Origin: Stenopsyche tienmushanensis
Taxonomy: Eukaryota > Arthropoda > Insecta > Trichoptera > Stenopsychidae
DNA length: 64,000 nt
Direction: 5' to 3'
Assembly (NCBI GenBank): GCA_008973525.1
Contig: WACJ01000042.1
Location: 558,001 to 622,000, forward strand
A model generated the notes under the pieces. That model searched no databases and was not told the DNA's origin. It saw nothing but the letters and a program-made list of their open reading frames with translations. This document shows positions 11,941 to 24,041 of this stretch, piece after piece. The position numbers were made by a program, and so were the translations under genes. How positions within the stretch are numbered: the first letter of the stretch is position 1; each line of letters begins with the position of its first letter.

Positions 11941-14100
11941 AACCCACAAGAAGTTGTAAACCCAAGTCATAAAAATATTAATAATATTGAAATTCTTGAA
12001 CTTGATACTTAAGCGAATGATGTAAAAATGTAAAGCATTTATATACACTTAAACCTTTTTTGTGCGGTAGATGCGTTCTGCAGAAAATCGCACAAAAAAA
12101 GCTATGACTTAAATAGAAAAAATGAAGATGCATTCAATGGATTTTAAAAACCGCATAACTTTGAAACAGCTATATAAAATATATCCAAAATCGCATAAAA
12201 AAAGTTAATAAAAAAAACAATGTGTCCCATACCCACCCAGTGTCAATATCATCATTTTCTATGTAGATTTTCTCTTTTCAACAATATAATTATAATTAGT
12301 AAAGATGTCACAAAATGGTGACTGTTTAAAAAAAATTCAGTCAAGTCATTTTTTTGCCTTATTTTGTCAGTTTTAATTTTTTTTTGAATAGTTAAAAAAT
12401 AAATTTTGACATATATCTGGTAGGAATAATAGAGAGTTATATATAAAAGATTCGTATCCAGTTTGAAGTAAATTAATTTATTAAAACTTGAGATATGTTG
12501 TCAACCGTGTTGAAAAAAGTGGTTTCGAGATAAACGCGTTAAAAGATTTCATTATGGTAGGACCGGTCAAGTTGCCGCGTCACTTAAATAGCTATAACTC
12601 CGTAAGTAGTCGGAATTTTGGAAATTCCTTTTGAGAATATGTTTTTAAAAGTCGAAACATTGGAAAAATGCAAAAAAACGAAATCTAGTTTTTCAAAAAA
12701 CCAGAGTAAATTTATTTCCTATTTTATCCCAAATATCACAATACGTATTCGTTAGTGAAATTTAAAAAAAGAAAAAAATGATTTAAAAAAATCGCATAAC
12801 TTCGAAATCGCACAAAAATAAGTCTGAGTGTATTATTTTTTGTGTATCAAAGGCAAATTATGAGCATTTTTATTTTTAAATTAGCGGTTGGAATGAGTTA
12901 ACCTGCGTTGAGACAATCGATTATAATTATGAATATTTTCGACCTCCCAAATTGATGCTTCTTCTTATAAAAGTGTCATTTCTATTATAAAATTCTAGAG
13001 AAGAATTTTTCCACGGGTTGAGATTTTAAGATTATTTGAATATGAATTTTTAGGTAAAAAAGGGTTTATGAGTGATATGTTAGTATTTACGATCTGATTA
13101 AGATCCTGAATCTTCATAATAAAACGCCAAATGCTAACCAATATTATATAATCATCCGGTTTATTTTCAAGTTATTTTCATAGAAGAACTGTAATTTATT
13201 ATTATACCAAAATCATATTCTCTTATATGTTCTCAATTTCACGTTTCAAAAGGTCATAAAATGCAACAGAGGTTCTAATGTGATATGTTCGTCGCATAAA
13301 GAGATCTTTTCAAACGTGCAACCCCGAACGATGTGACGCCATTCAAAATTTAATAACGCCATGTATCTTCACGCAATTTTCTCAAAATGGACTTTCGAGT
13401 CTTAATACACCTCCTGCACTATCTCATAGGTTTATTGCGAAGTATATCAAATGTGCAGTTTGACTTTTATGCCGCTGTAAAGAGTCGCATCACGTCCGCT
13501 GCAGCTGCAGCGAATGCATCTTTACAAATCCTCAGTCAAATTTTCAATATGTGACAGCGCTTTGTAAAATGCATTCGAAGAATGGAAATATGTAATCGTT
13601 ACGATGCCAGAATGCATTTGAAGCATCGTCGTCCTTACAAATCGCTTTATCTCATAGCTAAATCAAAGCTCAAACGGCTCTAATGCGATCACGATTTCGT
13701 CGAGCTTTTATTGCCCATTCAGTGTCTCTTTACAAAAGCTCTTCTTTTCAAAGGCGACGTGTATCTTTCGAGTAGTTTTCGTGTCATTTGACATTCGTAC
13801 GTGCAATATGTATGTAAATAAGGATAATAACCTTACTGTATATAAATAGCTTTGTATGAATTGTAAAAGTAGTAATGACCCCGCGGCACACTCGCTTTGG
13901 GGCTTTATTAACATTTGCTTCCGTTTTCAGCGATTTCATGAAAGCACTTCATTTTTTTATAATTGCTGTGAATGTATTTCATTCGGGCTTGGATTTTTAA
14001 GAACCCTTTTGACGGCTTTAAATTCTGGAAACGTTCGACTAATCCGCAGAGTACCAAAACTAATATTTATGTTAAAATAACACCTATACAGTATTACAAG
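11941..14100. other. No gene seen; A/T-rich then mixed composition
   Basis: From 11950 to 12850 the sequence is poly-A/T rich with several TCGCATAA or TCGCACAAAA blocks (for example near 12090, 12190 and 12790), a weak dispersed motif. From 13300 to 13720 composition is more balanced, with a GCAGCTGCAGCGAATGCATC stretch, but no long frame. Confidence 0.4.
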
Positions 14101-14170
14101 GATGCCCAATTGGTCGATCGCGATCGACTGGTCGATCTTAAAGCAAAATTTGGTCGATTCTGAAAACATC
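14101..14170. repeat. hAT-like terminal motif with GGTCGATC repeats
   Basis: Contains GGTCGATCGCGATCGACTGG, a palindrome, then GGTCGATCTTAAAGC, AAAATTTGGTCGAT and AACATCCG. Nearly the same string is at 51333-51395. GGTCGATCGCGATCGAC-type blocks are common at the ends of some hAT elements, which is the basis for the class name. No transposase lies beside it. Confidence 0.45.
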
Positions 14171-14204
14171 CGTAAATATTGAATGAAATATATTATTTTA
14201 TAAA

Positions 14205-14640
14205 AATACTAGCTGGTACTTAGTACTAGCGCGTTGCTGCCACAGAATTAATAATTCTTTAAATATCGTTTGAAATTTGAAAGAGTTATTTTGCTTTATT
14301 AGAAATTATATAAATAATGATTTTTTTTGTTTTATTATAAATATGAACAAACATTGATTTTTATATATAAGATCTACTGTAAGTGAATTGTACTATACCT
14401 ATATTATTTGAAAAAGTGCAAACAATAAGTTGGCAAAGTTTTATCGCAATCAAATGAACGGTATGGTAGTGCATTAAATACGGACAAACAAACATGATTT
14501 TTATATATTAGACTATGCCCATGTTACTTGCGGAATTCCTTAGTAATACGTGGACGAAGTTTTACTGCAATTCGAATGAACGGTATGGCAGCGCATTTCG
14601 AACGAACAAAACCCAATTCATTTTAATATTTATGTTCTAT
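14205..14640 (+). repeat. Helitron-like repeat with two tandem units
   Basis: Starts at an ACTAGC...GCGTTGCTGCCAC block comparable with 6208 and the reverse strand near 39200, then runs through a 380-bp stretch that is closely matched by 58195-58590. Two units of about 120 bp carry ATGAACGGTATGG(T/C)AG(T/C)GCAT and end with AACAAACA or AACAAAACCC. Order and flanks are preserved between the two loci, so this is a dispersed element and not a chance satellite. Confidence 0.55.
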
Positions 14641-14761
14641 TTTTCAATGTTCTATTCAAATCTACTAAATATGTGCATAGGATTGAATTTTTGATCGGAA
14701 AATGATAAAATAGACATTCAACATCGGCTTCATATTCATCATATGAACATTATAACTATTA

Positions 14762-14830
14762 CAGTCAACCCTTATATAGCGACAAGATAGGGACCATGAT
14801 ATAGATAAAAAACGCTATAGAAAGTTAGGC
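14762..14830. mobile_element. Pogo-like terminus
   Basis: CAGTCAACCCTTATATAGCG directly after TA, followed by ACAAGATAGGGACCATG and ACGCTATAGAAAGTTAGGC. It matches both ends of the MITE at 1149-1338. The partner terminus was not located. Confidence 0.5.
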
Positions 14831-15019
14831 ATCCATTTTCATATTATAAATAACTTTGTAGGTGTTTATTGTACGCGACTGATAATTTGATAATTTTTTT
14901 CACCAAAATTCGCAAGATTCGCCAAAAACGTTTGGCGACACAGAACATGCTATAAAAGAGATTAGTGTACGAAAAAATCGCTGCAAATGCTATAGAAAAA
15001 AAAAAACTTACAGAAGTGG

Positions 15020-15310
15020 TCGTCATTTGTTGATGATTGATGTGATGACTCTCTAGTTTGTACTCGTTCAAAAAAAAATCGTTTAAATATTATATTAATT
15101 TATAGAAATACAAGTGATTTCACGATTATGAGATTTTTCGCAATATTTAAGAATATTTAGACGTGTAGGGGTATCTTTACAGTACAAACTTGCCATCGAT
15201 GTACGAGTGTATGATGAGATGCAAGACACTCTCCGTCTCTGTCTGCGATTCTCTAATCTCTGCACTCAATGTGCGAAAATATGCTTTCTTTTTCGATCGA
15301 TTTTATTTTT
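15020..15310 (+). repeat. Family E 3' block, copy 1
   Basis: Shares with 30430-30790 the TTGATGATTGATGTGATGAC block, a TTTAGACGTGTAGGGGTA block, then TCGATGTACGAGTGTATGAT, CCGTCTCTGTCTG and CACTCAATGTGCGAAAATA. Parts recur at 27050-27170 (reverse), 33310-33420 and 42150-42250, where they sit behind hAT transposase 3' ends. Confidence 0.6.
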
Positions 15311-15329
15311 TTAAGATTTTCAATATTTT

Positions 15330-16734
15330 TGATTGAAGATATTATGAATCGTAATATTTTTTTGCAAAATACAAGTTAAGGCTGAGATTCAAAGCGTTTC
15401 GAAGAAACTCATACATTACTTTTAAAAAAGCTTTCTAACTTTCTAAATCCAGCCGTCATATATTTCATGTGCTTTTAAGGGAGAGAGTCAAAAGTTTAAC
15501 ACCCCACGGAATTTCTCGGCATCGACGGGATTGTTCTTATATAACTTGATAAAAAATTTATGCGAATGCTTTTCGATGCTATCATGGGACGTTTGTTAAT
15601 ATTTTAATTAATTTGATCCTCATTCGGGGATGAAATTCGATATCATTGCCAAATTTCAATAAGTCGGCATTAACTTGCCGTCCGCGGGGAAATGGAAAAG
15701 CATCCACGAAATTGAATACGAAATGAAGATTCTATATGAACTATTTTTTAGCATCGATGCCTTAAGTTCAATATCGTATGATTGCTCGGAAATGGTTATA
15801 CAAGATTAATTCCACATCGGTTTTGTGCTCAGTTGACCTCAAATATTGTTTATTTGCCTACCATGCTTAATCCCTCTAAATGATAAATAGGCACGATTGT
15901 CTTCTGAATTGTGCTTAACATGGCAATTGGAAGACAATGCGAACCATTGTGCAAATAATGCCACGAGATAGTAAAATACCTCTAATCCCAACTATATTAA
16001 ATTTAATACTATGGATCAATCATAAATGGATCCATAGACATATATTGTAGAACCACTTCATATATGTCAGAATTTGAAGGCTTCTTGCATCTTGTTGAAA
16101 GCTCCATATTTGCCGGAATTAATTAAAAGCAATTTGTATAATTTATGATTGCATTATATTTGGAGCTTTTAGTATTCAGATGGCAATTCAAATATGTCAG
16201 CGATTTAAATTCAATTCAAAGCTCGAGAGCACTTTTTTAAGAGGCTTTGTTGTGTGAGGATATAAATCATGATCTCCATAGGAATTCTGCGAAATCGCTT
16301 AATATAGAAGAATATTCAACAGATTGTCGGTCTGTATGCAGACGCTCACAAATAAAGACGATTTTTTTTCTTAATCCCACGCGCAGCCCCCGGAAGATTT
16401 CCTCGAAAGCCTCCCTGAAAGTTTTACGAACCGATCCGATAATTTTCTCGATTCGCATTATTTAATTTTCCTCATAAATTCCGCCACGGGGATTTCAATT
16501 AGTTTTAAAATATGTATTTTCCGTTCAATTTAAATACTTCAGAGTTATAAGAAAACTTTTCACGTAGTATAATCGAAGCAATAAAAAACATTAGGCGATT
16601 AAACAGGCAATAAATATCAATTATTCTTAACGGGTCTGAACCTAATATAAAAGAAGAAAACGGTATCTTAATATATTAGGAGGACCCAGAATATATTGAA
16701 TAGAACTAGTTGATTGCATTGAAATAATTATCTC
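15330..16734. other. No confirmed gene
   Basis: Only one item drew attention: a minus-strand frame at 16267-16458 containing REAFEEIFRGLRVG, preceded on that strand by ACTTTCAG, which could be a splice acceptor. It resembles the helix-8 region of GPCRs but is too short to call. The rest is AT-rich and unremarkable. Confidence 0.35.
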
Positions 16735-17020
16735 CTTTTTTTAATATATAAAAATGAATTGGGTTTTGTTCGTTCGAAATGCGCTGCCATACCGTTCATC
16801 GAATTGCAATAAAACTTCGTCCACTTATTGATGAGGATTTCGCAAATAACATAAGCATAGACTAATATATAAAAATCAATGTTTGTTTGTCCGTATTTAA
16901 TGCGCTGCCATACCGTTTATTCAATTGCGATAAAACTTTTCCAAATTTTTGTTTGCACTTTTTCAAATAATATAGGTATAGTGTAATTAACTTTAAGTAG
17001 ATCTTATATATAAAAATCGA
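16735..17020 (-). repeat. Helitron-like tandem units, two copies
   Basis: Two adjacent units begin TATATAAAAAT(G/C)AAT, continue with GTTTGTTTGTCCGTATTTAA or the variant GGGTTTTGTTCGTTCGAAAT, then GCGCTGCCATACCGTT and AAAACTT. They are the reverse complement of units at 14300-14640 and 58240-58590, with a unit length of about 120 bp. Confidence 0.6.
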
Positions 17021-18960
17021 TGTTCGCATGGGAAATTGAACAGAATTCATCAACAACTCTGCTATATTGTGCATGCTTAATATCAACATATAATTCCACA
17101 TGAATTAGATTGCAATATTAAAAATATATGTTGAATTCAGTAGGAAATTAATTTCAAACGCTATACATAAACTCTTCATTGATTAACAGACATCAGATGG
17201 CTTCAGATGACATGACAGATGGCTTGTTTGAAAGGCAAAACTATGATTAAAAATGTATATTGTATGATATTTCCAAGATAGTATGCAAGAATGAGATTCC
17301 ATCTTAGGAGGTCAATGTGATCAAATCTCGATGTCATCCATTATTCACTGTTGCAGCTTGGTAAAGCTATCACAGTAGACAACTTCAAATAATGTATGAG
17401 AAAATGAATTTTCTATCATCTACTAACGTTCATATTTTTCTAAATGTACATAATAAACGGAATATAAATAGATATTGTAATTTAGAAAAACTTTTGATGG
17501 AAAATAATGAATAAAAAGCGGACATTTCATATGAAAATAATTTATATTTAAAATTTTAATTTATGCCATATTAAATGCATCAATTAAGCTTTTATTCAAT
17601 GCTTTAAAATTCTTTTGGACTGAACTAAAATAAGGAGGCACAAAAGAAATACGTTCTAAATATGTACTTTAAGGAGGCCCTTTGATGAATGCTTAAAGAT
17701 TTAAAGATTAAAATATGAATTTAAAAAAAATACAAACTAAAGAGCTATGATTAAATCTTACATTGGGTGTTATTTTTTAAGATAATGAACTGTATTTCAG
17801 GAATTATTTATGATTGATGAAAATCTATTTTTTCTCTAAAGGCAGTTAGAAAAACCTGTTGCTTGACTCGTGTCTTTGATGCCAACTGCGATCTTTTAAA
17901 TGTTACATCATAATACATTTTCTACAAAACACAAGGAAAAGCGAGATGAATAGAGGAAATGGAAAAATAACTGAATTTTATATTATGTGATCCGCAATCT
18001 AACGTGATGACTTCTGTTCGTGAAAACTTGCAGTCTTACATCAGAATTCATGCACTAAGTATAGTATATTCTGACGTTTATACATATTTACGTCATAACG
18101 TTAAGGCAATAGGAAAATTGCAAAACATACACTGAAGGGAAGCATTGGTAATAAAAGGTAAAAAGGAAAAGAAAGAAGATTTCCAGCTGCCTTTAAAAAA
18201 ATATGTCGACTCAAGTCAATTATTTATCCCATTTTTCGGGAGCAGAATAAGTAGGAGACATAAGGTAATCGCCACAAATGGACCTCTCAATGTAATGGGT
18301 TTTAAATTAATGCCGGATCAGGTCAAAGGTCCTTCAAAGTGCCCCAAGAAAAAAAGCTTTGTTACCAAACCAAGTAAAATTAAAGAGAGAGTCATAATGG
18401 GACTCTAGGGGACGAAAACATCCCCTTGAAACATTGTTACCGAAATCACACGTGAGGTCACTTCGGAAGAAGGAAAATCGATAGACAAAGTTCATGGCTG
18501 CGCTCGTAAATTTTACTCTAGAAACCTCGTATGAGAATTTTATTTTGGTGTATATAAATTCTTACGTTTTTTAAGCTCAATATGGATGCTTTGAGTGCTT
18601 AAAATCTTAAAGATTAAGACTCAATTCGCCCGGGAGATGAGTACTCCCTTCCTAAGCCCTTCAGCTTCCTGGGATACGTTCCCCAAAGACTATCCGAAAT
18701 AGAACGAATTATAAACAAAGTCTTATTAAATTGAAAAAAAGGGGCGCGCACAAAAAGGACAAGCTTCAATCAAACGACTTCTTTAAAACCGCGCTAATCT
18801 TTTCAGACGTTACTTCTAATATATTCGGATATACAGGATATTTTGCATATGGATTGAAAATTTTTTTTTAGTGGTCGGGGGAAGGTTTTTTGCTACGATT
18901 CATACACAGGCCCGTATCAGAGTTGTGGCCCTATATCTTAAGTGTCATTCTTTATTAATT
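17021..18960. other. No gene seen; one unrecognised frame
   Basis: A plus-strand frame at 18145-18408 (87 codons) is lysine-rich at its start (KGKKEKKED). I do not recognise it, and no promoter or splice signals support it. The remainder is AT-rich. Confidence 0.4.
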
Positions 18961-18963
18961 ATT

Positions 18964-19170
18964 CTCCAGATCTGACACCACTGAATTTATTTGTCTGAGA
19001 ACGTGTCCTATTCCGTGACTCGCATGATCTCAGATCTGACACCGCTGAATTTCTTTGTGTGGGGACATGCCCTATTCTGTAGCTCACACGATCTCCAGAC
19101 TTAATACCACTGGATTTATTTGGGGATATGTCCTATTCCGTGGCTAGCATGGTCTCCAAATCTGACACAA
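18964..19170 (+). pseudogene. Tandemly multiplied transposase motif
   Basis: Three units of about 61-65 bp, plus the start of a fourth, each begin GATCTC(C)AGATCTGACACC or a variant and end near CCTATTCCGTG(G/A)CT(C/A)GCAT. Read in + frames, they encode SPDLTPLNLFV, RSDTAEFLCVGTCP and SPDLIPLDLFGD. These are degenerate versions of the SPDLTPLDFFLWG segment around the third catalytic residue of insect mariner-superfamily transposases. The motif has therefore been duplicated in tandem within a dead transposon, which is unusual. Frames differ between units and stops occur. Confidence 0.6.
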
Positions 19171-19204
19171 ATAAAAAAAATAAGTAAAAAGATGGAGGTG
19201 ATCA

Positions 19205-19345
19205 GATAGTGACACAAATGCATCCGTCTTAATAATTATATTTTTTTAATGCAAGAAGAGGTTACAGCTACGTGATTACAAATGATCTAGCGGGAAGAAT
19301 ACCTTTTCCCGCAGCTGAGGCAATCTATCGATTCTCCCTCTGTCA
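19205..19345. repeat. Family A-related fragment
   Basis: Shares with 32705-32860, and with the reverse complement of 49180-49312, the run of GTCTTAAT, AGAGGTTACAGCTA, GCGGGAAGAA...TTCCCGCAGC and CAATCTATCGAT. The GCGGGAAGA/CTTCCCGC pair forms a small hairpin, and the same hairpin segment occurs inside full family A copies. Confidence 0.5.
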
Positions 19346-21284
19346 GTGTTCTTTCTCTGTTAGTAAAACGCAGAGAAGATAAAAAGCTGTCGTTAAAATA
19401 TCGTAAATCAAACAAATCTTTATTGATTTCATAATTGATATTTTTTCATTGAGATTGTCAAAAAATTATGATTCAAGCGCTGTAAATAAGGCTGTGGAGT
19501 TCTGTAGTTCATTTATTATCTAGTTTATATATGTATAAGTATTCCCACGAAAGCACAGACGATAAAATTTTGGCATACGAAAAACACAGTTATGTATGAT
19601 TAAAAAATAGATATTGTTCTTCAGTTTAAAAAGACGTTGTAAGCTTAGACTTTAGATGTTTGCAGACTCGTTGCATGCATTATTAAATTTAATGGATGGC
19701 ATATTTGTCGTGGATGTTCGCAGAAAAATATTTTTAATGGGGTATCTTTCATGATGTATGACGTTGTTGCAACTCCGATGCATTCCAGTATGTGTGTAGG
19801 AAGAGCGATGGTGATTTTAATGCGGTCCTCATAATTGGAACATCGGATTTCATCGCAAATACCTCATCTCTTTTATTTTCATTTTCAAAAGGAAATTTCC
19901 GTATAGGGTTATTTTATGAATTTCAGACAAAATTTATCATAGACAAAAGGCAATTCACTCTATGCACGAAATTTCACCCTCACGATTTCAACCATCATGA
20001 AGAGGTAAATAATCATAAAATAAATTTAAATCATAACCTGAACAAATTCTTGCTTTATTACAGTCACTCGTGGTTTCAAATTAACGAAAATATTCCTCTT
20101 TAATCAGACATAATTGCATTATTTATCGAAAAACTGTTGGACTGTGAATATCTTCTGAGAAGACAATTTTCTTGTGATTGTTTTAAATTAAGTTCAATTA
20201 TCAGAATATAGCGAATGGAACTGATTAATTGCATTGAAATTGTTAATAATATGAAATACAAACATATTTTTCATGTCAAGATGTTTAAATTGGCGTTTAA
20301 TAGAAAGATAAGATTACTAAACAAATTTCTACTAGGAGGACCCGTTGAAGTGTTCGAAAATTTTGAAACCTTATGTATGGATACGGTGACGGAAATGGAA
20401 ATATTTTTAAACATTATTATGTTATAATGAAATTATAACAGTTTAAAGATGTCAATAAGGTTCCAAAAAATTAAATCTGACAATAGAATATTAAGGGACG
20501 TTTCTGCCTTATTGGGCCTAAAAGTGATTGATTTTTTAACATTTTTTTATTCGAAAAGTATTAGTTTATAGAATGTTTATATTTAGTATATTAACTAGAC
20601 GATTTCTATTGAAAACAAAAGTATTTTTTAAAGTTTGACAAAATATGACAGTGGGAGTGGGGAGAGCCACGTTTGTCGGTGCACGAACTATGATTGACAT
20701 TCTTCCCCACGGAAGTCTTAAGTCCTGGACAGTTGATTTGTTACAAAAAAATTAAACATATTTTTATTTTGTATAATATTTTGCATAGTTTAACCTATAA
20801 TTAAAAGGAAATATTGTGAAATAAAAAAATAGTGTGCAATCGAAGAAAAGTTTGTGTTTTTACCAACATTTTTTGTTCATTAAATAAAAACGTTTGAATA
20901 TTTTTAGATAATTATAGGTCAATCGATGAAAACGCTTATTGTACACATGCCAGCCAAATTTCATAAAGAATTCTTATCTAGGGCGTGTGGGAGTACTTCC
21001 GTGAGCTTGGAAAAAGTAGTTTCGATAAAAACGCGTTTAAAGTTTCTCCTTTTTCTTCGAATTAAATTTATATCGCCTTGAAATTTACTTAAACATTGGT
21101 TTTTTGGGCCGATACAAGAAGATTTTTTTAAAATCAACAATACAGAAACATCCCTTAAGGGATGAATCGAGAATAGGAGGAGCGTACAATTTTGACAACG
21201 ATACACTCAAATTACTAATTGAGACAGATCATGACAAACAATCGAGGAGTAATCGCAAAGACTGGGATCCCATTGGGGCTATTT
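19346..21284. other. No gene seen; a 103-codon frame of unknown status
   Basis: The longest frame is at 19792-20103 (+), Phe/His/Asn-rich, with no motif that I recognise and no supporting signals. Composition matches the surrounding non-coding DNA. Confidence 0.4.
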
Positions 21285-21350
21285 AATACTCGCTGACAAA
21301 ATGAATAGGATGGGCGTTATGGGATAGGATGGGTACCGCCCGCCTTGACT
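21285..21350 (+). repeat. Family M short repeat, copy 1
   Basis: ACTCGCTGACAAAATGAATA, GGATGGGCGTTATGGGATAG and GGATGGGTACCGC...GCCTTG form a block that is matched in reverse complement at 26985-27060. The double (A/G)TAGGATGGG core is distinctive. Confidence 0.5.
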
Positions 21351-21439
21351 GAACACAAAGATAAAAAATCTAATTCCAAGGTCTAAACCCGAATTAGCTT
21401 ATTATTAAAAAGGTTATTTTGTGCATGTGGAAGGATTTA

Positions 21440-21785
21440 GCAGGGAATCATTCATTGTTAGTTAATGAAACCGGAATAAATTATAACTACACAGATTTAT
21501 TGTCGACAATTAAAGGTTTTGCATCAAGAATTAAAAGAGAAACGTCTGTATTTATTCAACAGAAAGCAGACGATACTGTTTCATGATGTACACCCTCATA
21601 AAGTAATACTGGATAAAATACGGGAATTAAAGTGGGAAGCGTTACCGCATTTTCCTTATTCACTGGAACTCGCTCCGACGGATCTTCACCTTTTCAGGTC
21701 CATGGAGAATAAAGGGTTAAAATTAATTTTTGCTTTTAAGCCTGAAAGTTTTAACAAAAAAAGGGATCATTTAAACAACATTTGA
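21440..21785 (+). pseudogene. Mariner transposase relic, C-terminal half
   Basis: Plus-strand frames contain NETGINYNYTDLLSTIKG, which fits the region before the second catalytic Asp (normally ...YCQQLDRL), then ILFHDVHPHKVILDKIRELK and WEALPHFPYSLELAPTDLHL followed by FRSMENKG. In intact mariners these read HHDNARPH...SPDLAPSDYHLFRSL. The second catalytic Asp survives in HDVHPH and the third in APTD. The main frame is 21519-21785, with a shift near its start. It is more diverged than the 6937 element and belongs to a different copy lineage. TIRs were not found. Confidence 0.8.
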
Positions 21786-22239
21786 ACATTTAAAAAGATC
21801 AAAATGTTTAGGCACCAATCTAATAAAACAAATTATTCATATCATCATATGGTGTATACATTTAATTTCCATGTAAGTGGAGTTGACCTTTTGCAATAAT
21901 TCATGTCGACCTTAGAATAATAGCAATAGAAAATAAATTCATTTTCTCATAAATAACGAATTTTCCAACAAGGCTGTAATATTTGTCTTTTGATTATGTA
22001 TGAGGCTGTAGATTTCCCCGGAGGCATCATTGCGACATATGAGTCCAATTATACACTTGTATTTAAAATTTGTATCGAGTGTTGATACAGTGGGCTCTTG
22101 TTCCATCTGAATATCATAAGGATTTAGGTTCAAATCCAGATTCTGAAATAAATCTTCATCGTAAATTGAGACAATTAAAAAATCATATTCAAACTTAAAT
22201 ATTAACATAACTAAAAACAATTGTAGATATGACATAATT

Positions 22240-23579
22240 TTGCATGAATTTAGCCGAAAATGATCTTATTTTGGAATTTAAAATAAGCCGAAGATGTGCA
22301 ATTGACAAAATGGTTACGTCCAACATTAGCCCGGTCGGAAAAACAATTTAAAAGCAATAAAAAAGTTTTTATCCATTTTCATTTGCTGAACGATATCCGA
22401 ATCATATCAACTGTGCTCATTAACCCTTTCGCGCGATTCAAATCACGTAAAAGGCCCTGTAAGAAGTGTCTTTGTATTAGAAGCACGTCTTCTTCCCGTA
22501 TTACCCTTACAATGCTTCACTTCTTCGGTAAAAATAAATATATCCTTTTCGCCCGCGCCCTTGGAGGCTTTCAAGACACTGTCACGAGAGGATCTTCTAA
22601 AAATGGGATAAAGGCCCGCTGTCATACACGTCTTGATAATTCGAAATAAAGACATATTTTTCACGGGAAATTTGATAAATCTGGGAGAAAGGAGAGCCGT
22701 CGGCCTTGATGGTGGAACCCAAGTTCATTGTCTTCGAATATGAGTCCCGAAATACGTAATTTATTAAACGGTTCCACGTGGAGTCGAGTAGCTTTCGAGG
22801 AGTTAATTATTGTTCAAAACATCTTCTTTGTTGCTATCCTATAAGTTTGGTATGCATGAATTACTCCAAAGAGCATGATGATACATGCCAAATAATATTT
22901 ATATCCATGGCTAAATCAATTATTCGACTGTATTTTTTTGATCCGACATTCAACACGAACCTTTTAATTAAGTTTATCTTTCAAAGGTCTACTCGTCCGA
23001 AGGACAGCTGTTAACAAATGTGTGTTTATTAAGGCAAATATTTCAATTTGCTTTGTGGAGTTCAATTGGGAAAATGATTCCATATGGGATGCAACATTTT
23101 ATTTCAACTTCAGCTATTTTTAATTAAATTTGTGAATGAAAAGCATAACGCTTTTGAAGATGCAAATTGTGTTCAGTGCTGTGTTATTCATTAGTTTATT
23201 GACGTCAATGGTTTTTATTTTTCGTCGAATTTTAAAGCAACCATTTTTAAATACATTTTTGTTTAACCCTTCAGTTAATGAATGTTTCTATTGCCTCCCG
23301 TCAATAAAAGTGGTATGGTTGGACCCTCATATATTTTGTATGGGAATGAATGACGACTACAAAAAGTGAAGATATTATGGAGAAGATAAATACGTTTTTT
23401 GAGACTGGAGGTTAAAAGTGGAAAAACGTTTGTGGAGTTTTTCAGAAAAAAGTAAAAAAAGTAGCTTCCAAAGCAAACTGCATGATTCACCGGTATCTCC
23501 TTATCAGTAAGACACTTTCAACTCCTCTACAAGAGATACTTGATTTACTGATAAAAATCGTAAATTACATCAAATCTGA
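22240..23579. other. No gene seen
   Basis: A 117-codon basic frame at 22296-22649 is overlapped by an opposite-strand frame and has no recognisable motif. A piggyBac-like TTAACCCTTTCGCGCG string at 22421 may be a solitary transposon end. Confidence 0.4.
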
Positions 23580-24041
23580 AGCTCTCGATACCGATTACTT
23601 TCTGTCAGCTCTTATCAGCGTAAGACAATCTTCAATTTGGGACAGAATCAATTGTAAATAAGCACTGTTGATAGCATACAAGACCACGTTATTTCTTTAC
23701 ATAAAAAATACACAAGAAATCGATTTATTTGCTCCTGCTTTAGAAGGCAATGATAATCGGACAAAGACTCGTTCAACAAGCAGCCACGAACAGTAAGCAA
23801 TTAAATAAATACACACTGTCCATAGCACACAATTTTCGGTCATTTCTATGCGTAAAAAAATAACACACGGATCTATACAATCGTGCGATGTATGCGGGGA
23901 AGCTTTCCGTCTCTGTCTCCCGAACAGCGCTACGTTCTCTCTCTGTCTCTGTCTGTCTCCGAGCTCAATGTACAAGAGCGCTCTTTCTGAATAGTGGAGG
24001 GGGGATCCCAGGCCCTGGGACAGTACTCCTTTAGGGGTTAA
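23580..24041 (-). mobile_element. TTAA family B element, long copy
   Basis: Collinear with the reverse complement of 38481-39014 and 57450-58005 and in the same orientation as 29259-29775: GATTACTTTCTGTCAGCTC, GCGTAAGACAATCTTCAATT, TTCGGTCATTTC, the CCGTCTCTGTCTCCCGAAC and CTCTGTCTGTCTCCGAGCTC tracts, AATAGTGGAGG, the CCAGGCCCTGGGA hairpin and CCTTTAGGGG, ending at TTAA (24038-24041). The far end is truncated near 23580. No intact gene is present; a 116-codon minus frame inside it is partly shared among copies. Confidence 0.75.

Noticed and set aside
11950..12850. Clustered TCGCATAA motifs as a CRISPR-like or satellite array
   Set aside because: Spacing is irregular and the copies are too few and too diverged.
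18145..18408. Lysine-rich 87-codon frame as a small protein gene
   Set aside because: No homologue recognised, no promoter or splice context, and composition equals the background.
22125..22145. tRNA-like B-box strings (GGTTCAAATCC and similar at 22125, 33795, 55949)
   Set aside because: No A-box or cloverleaf could be built around them; they fit a weak dispersed repeat.
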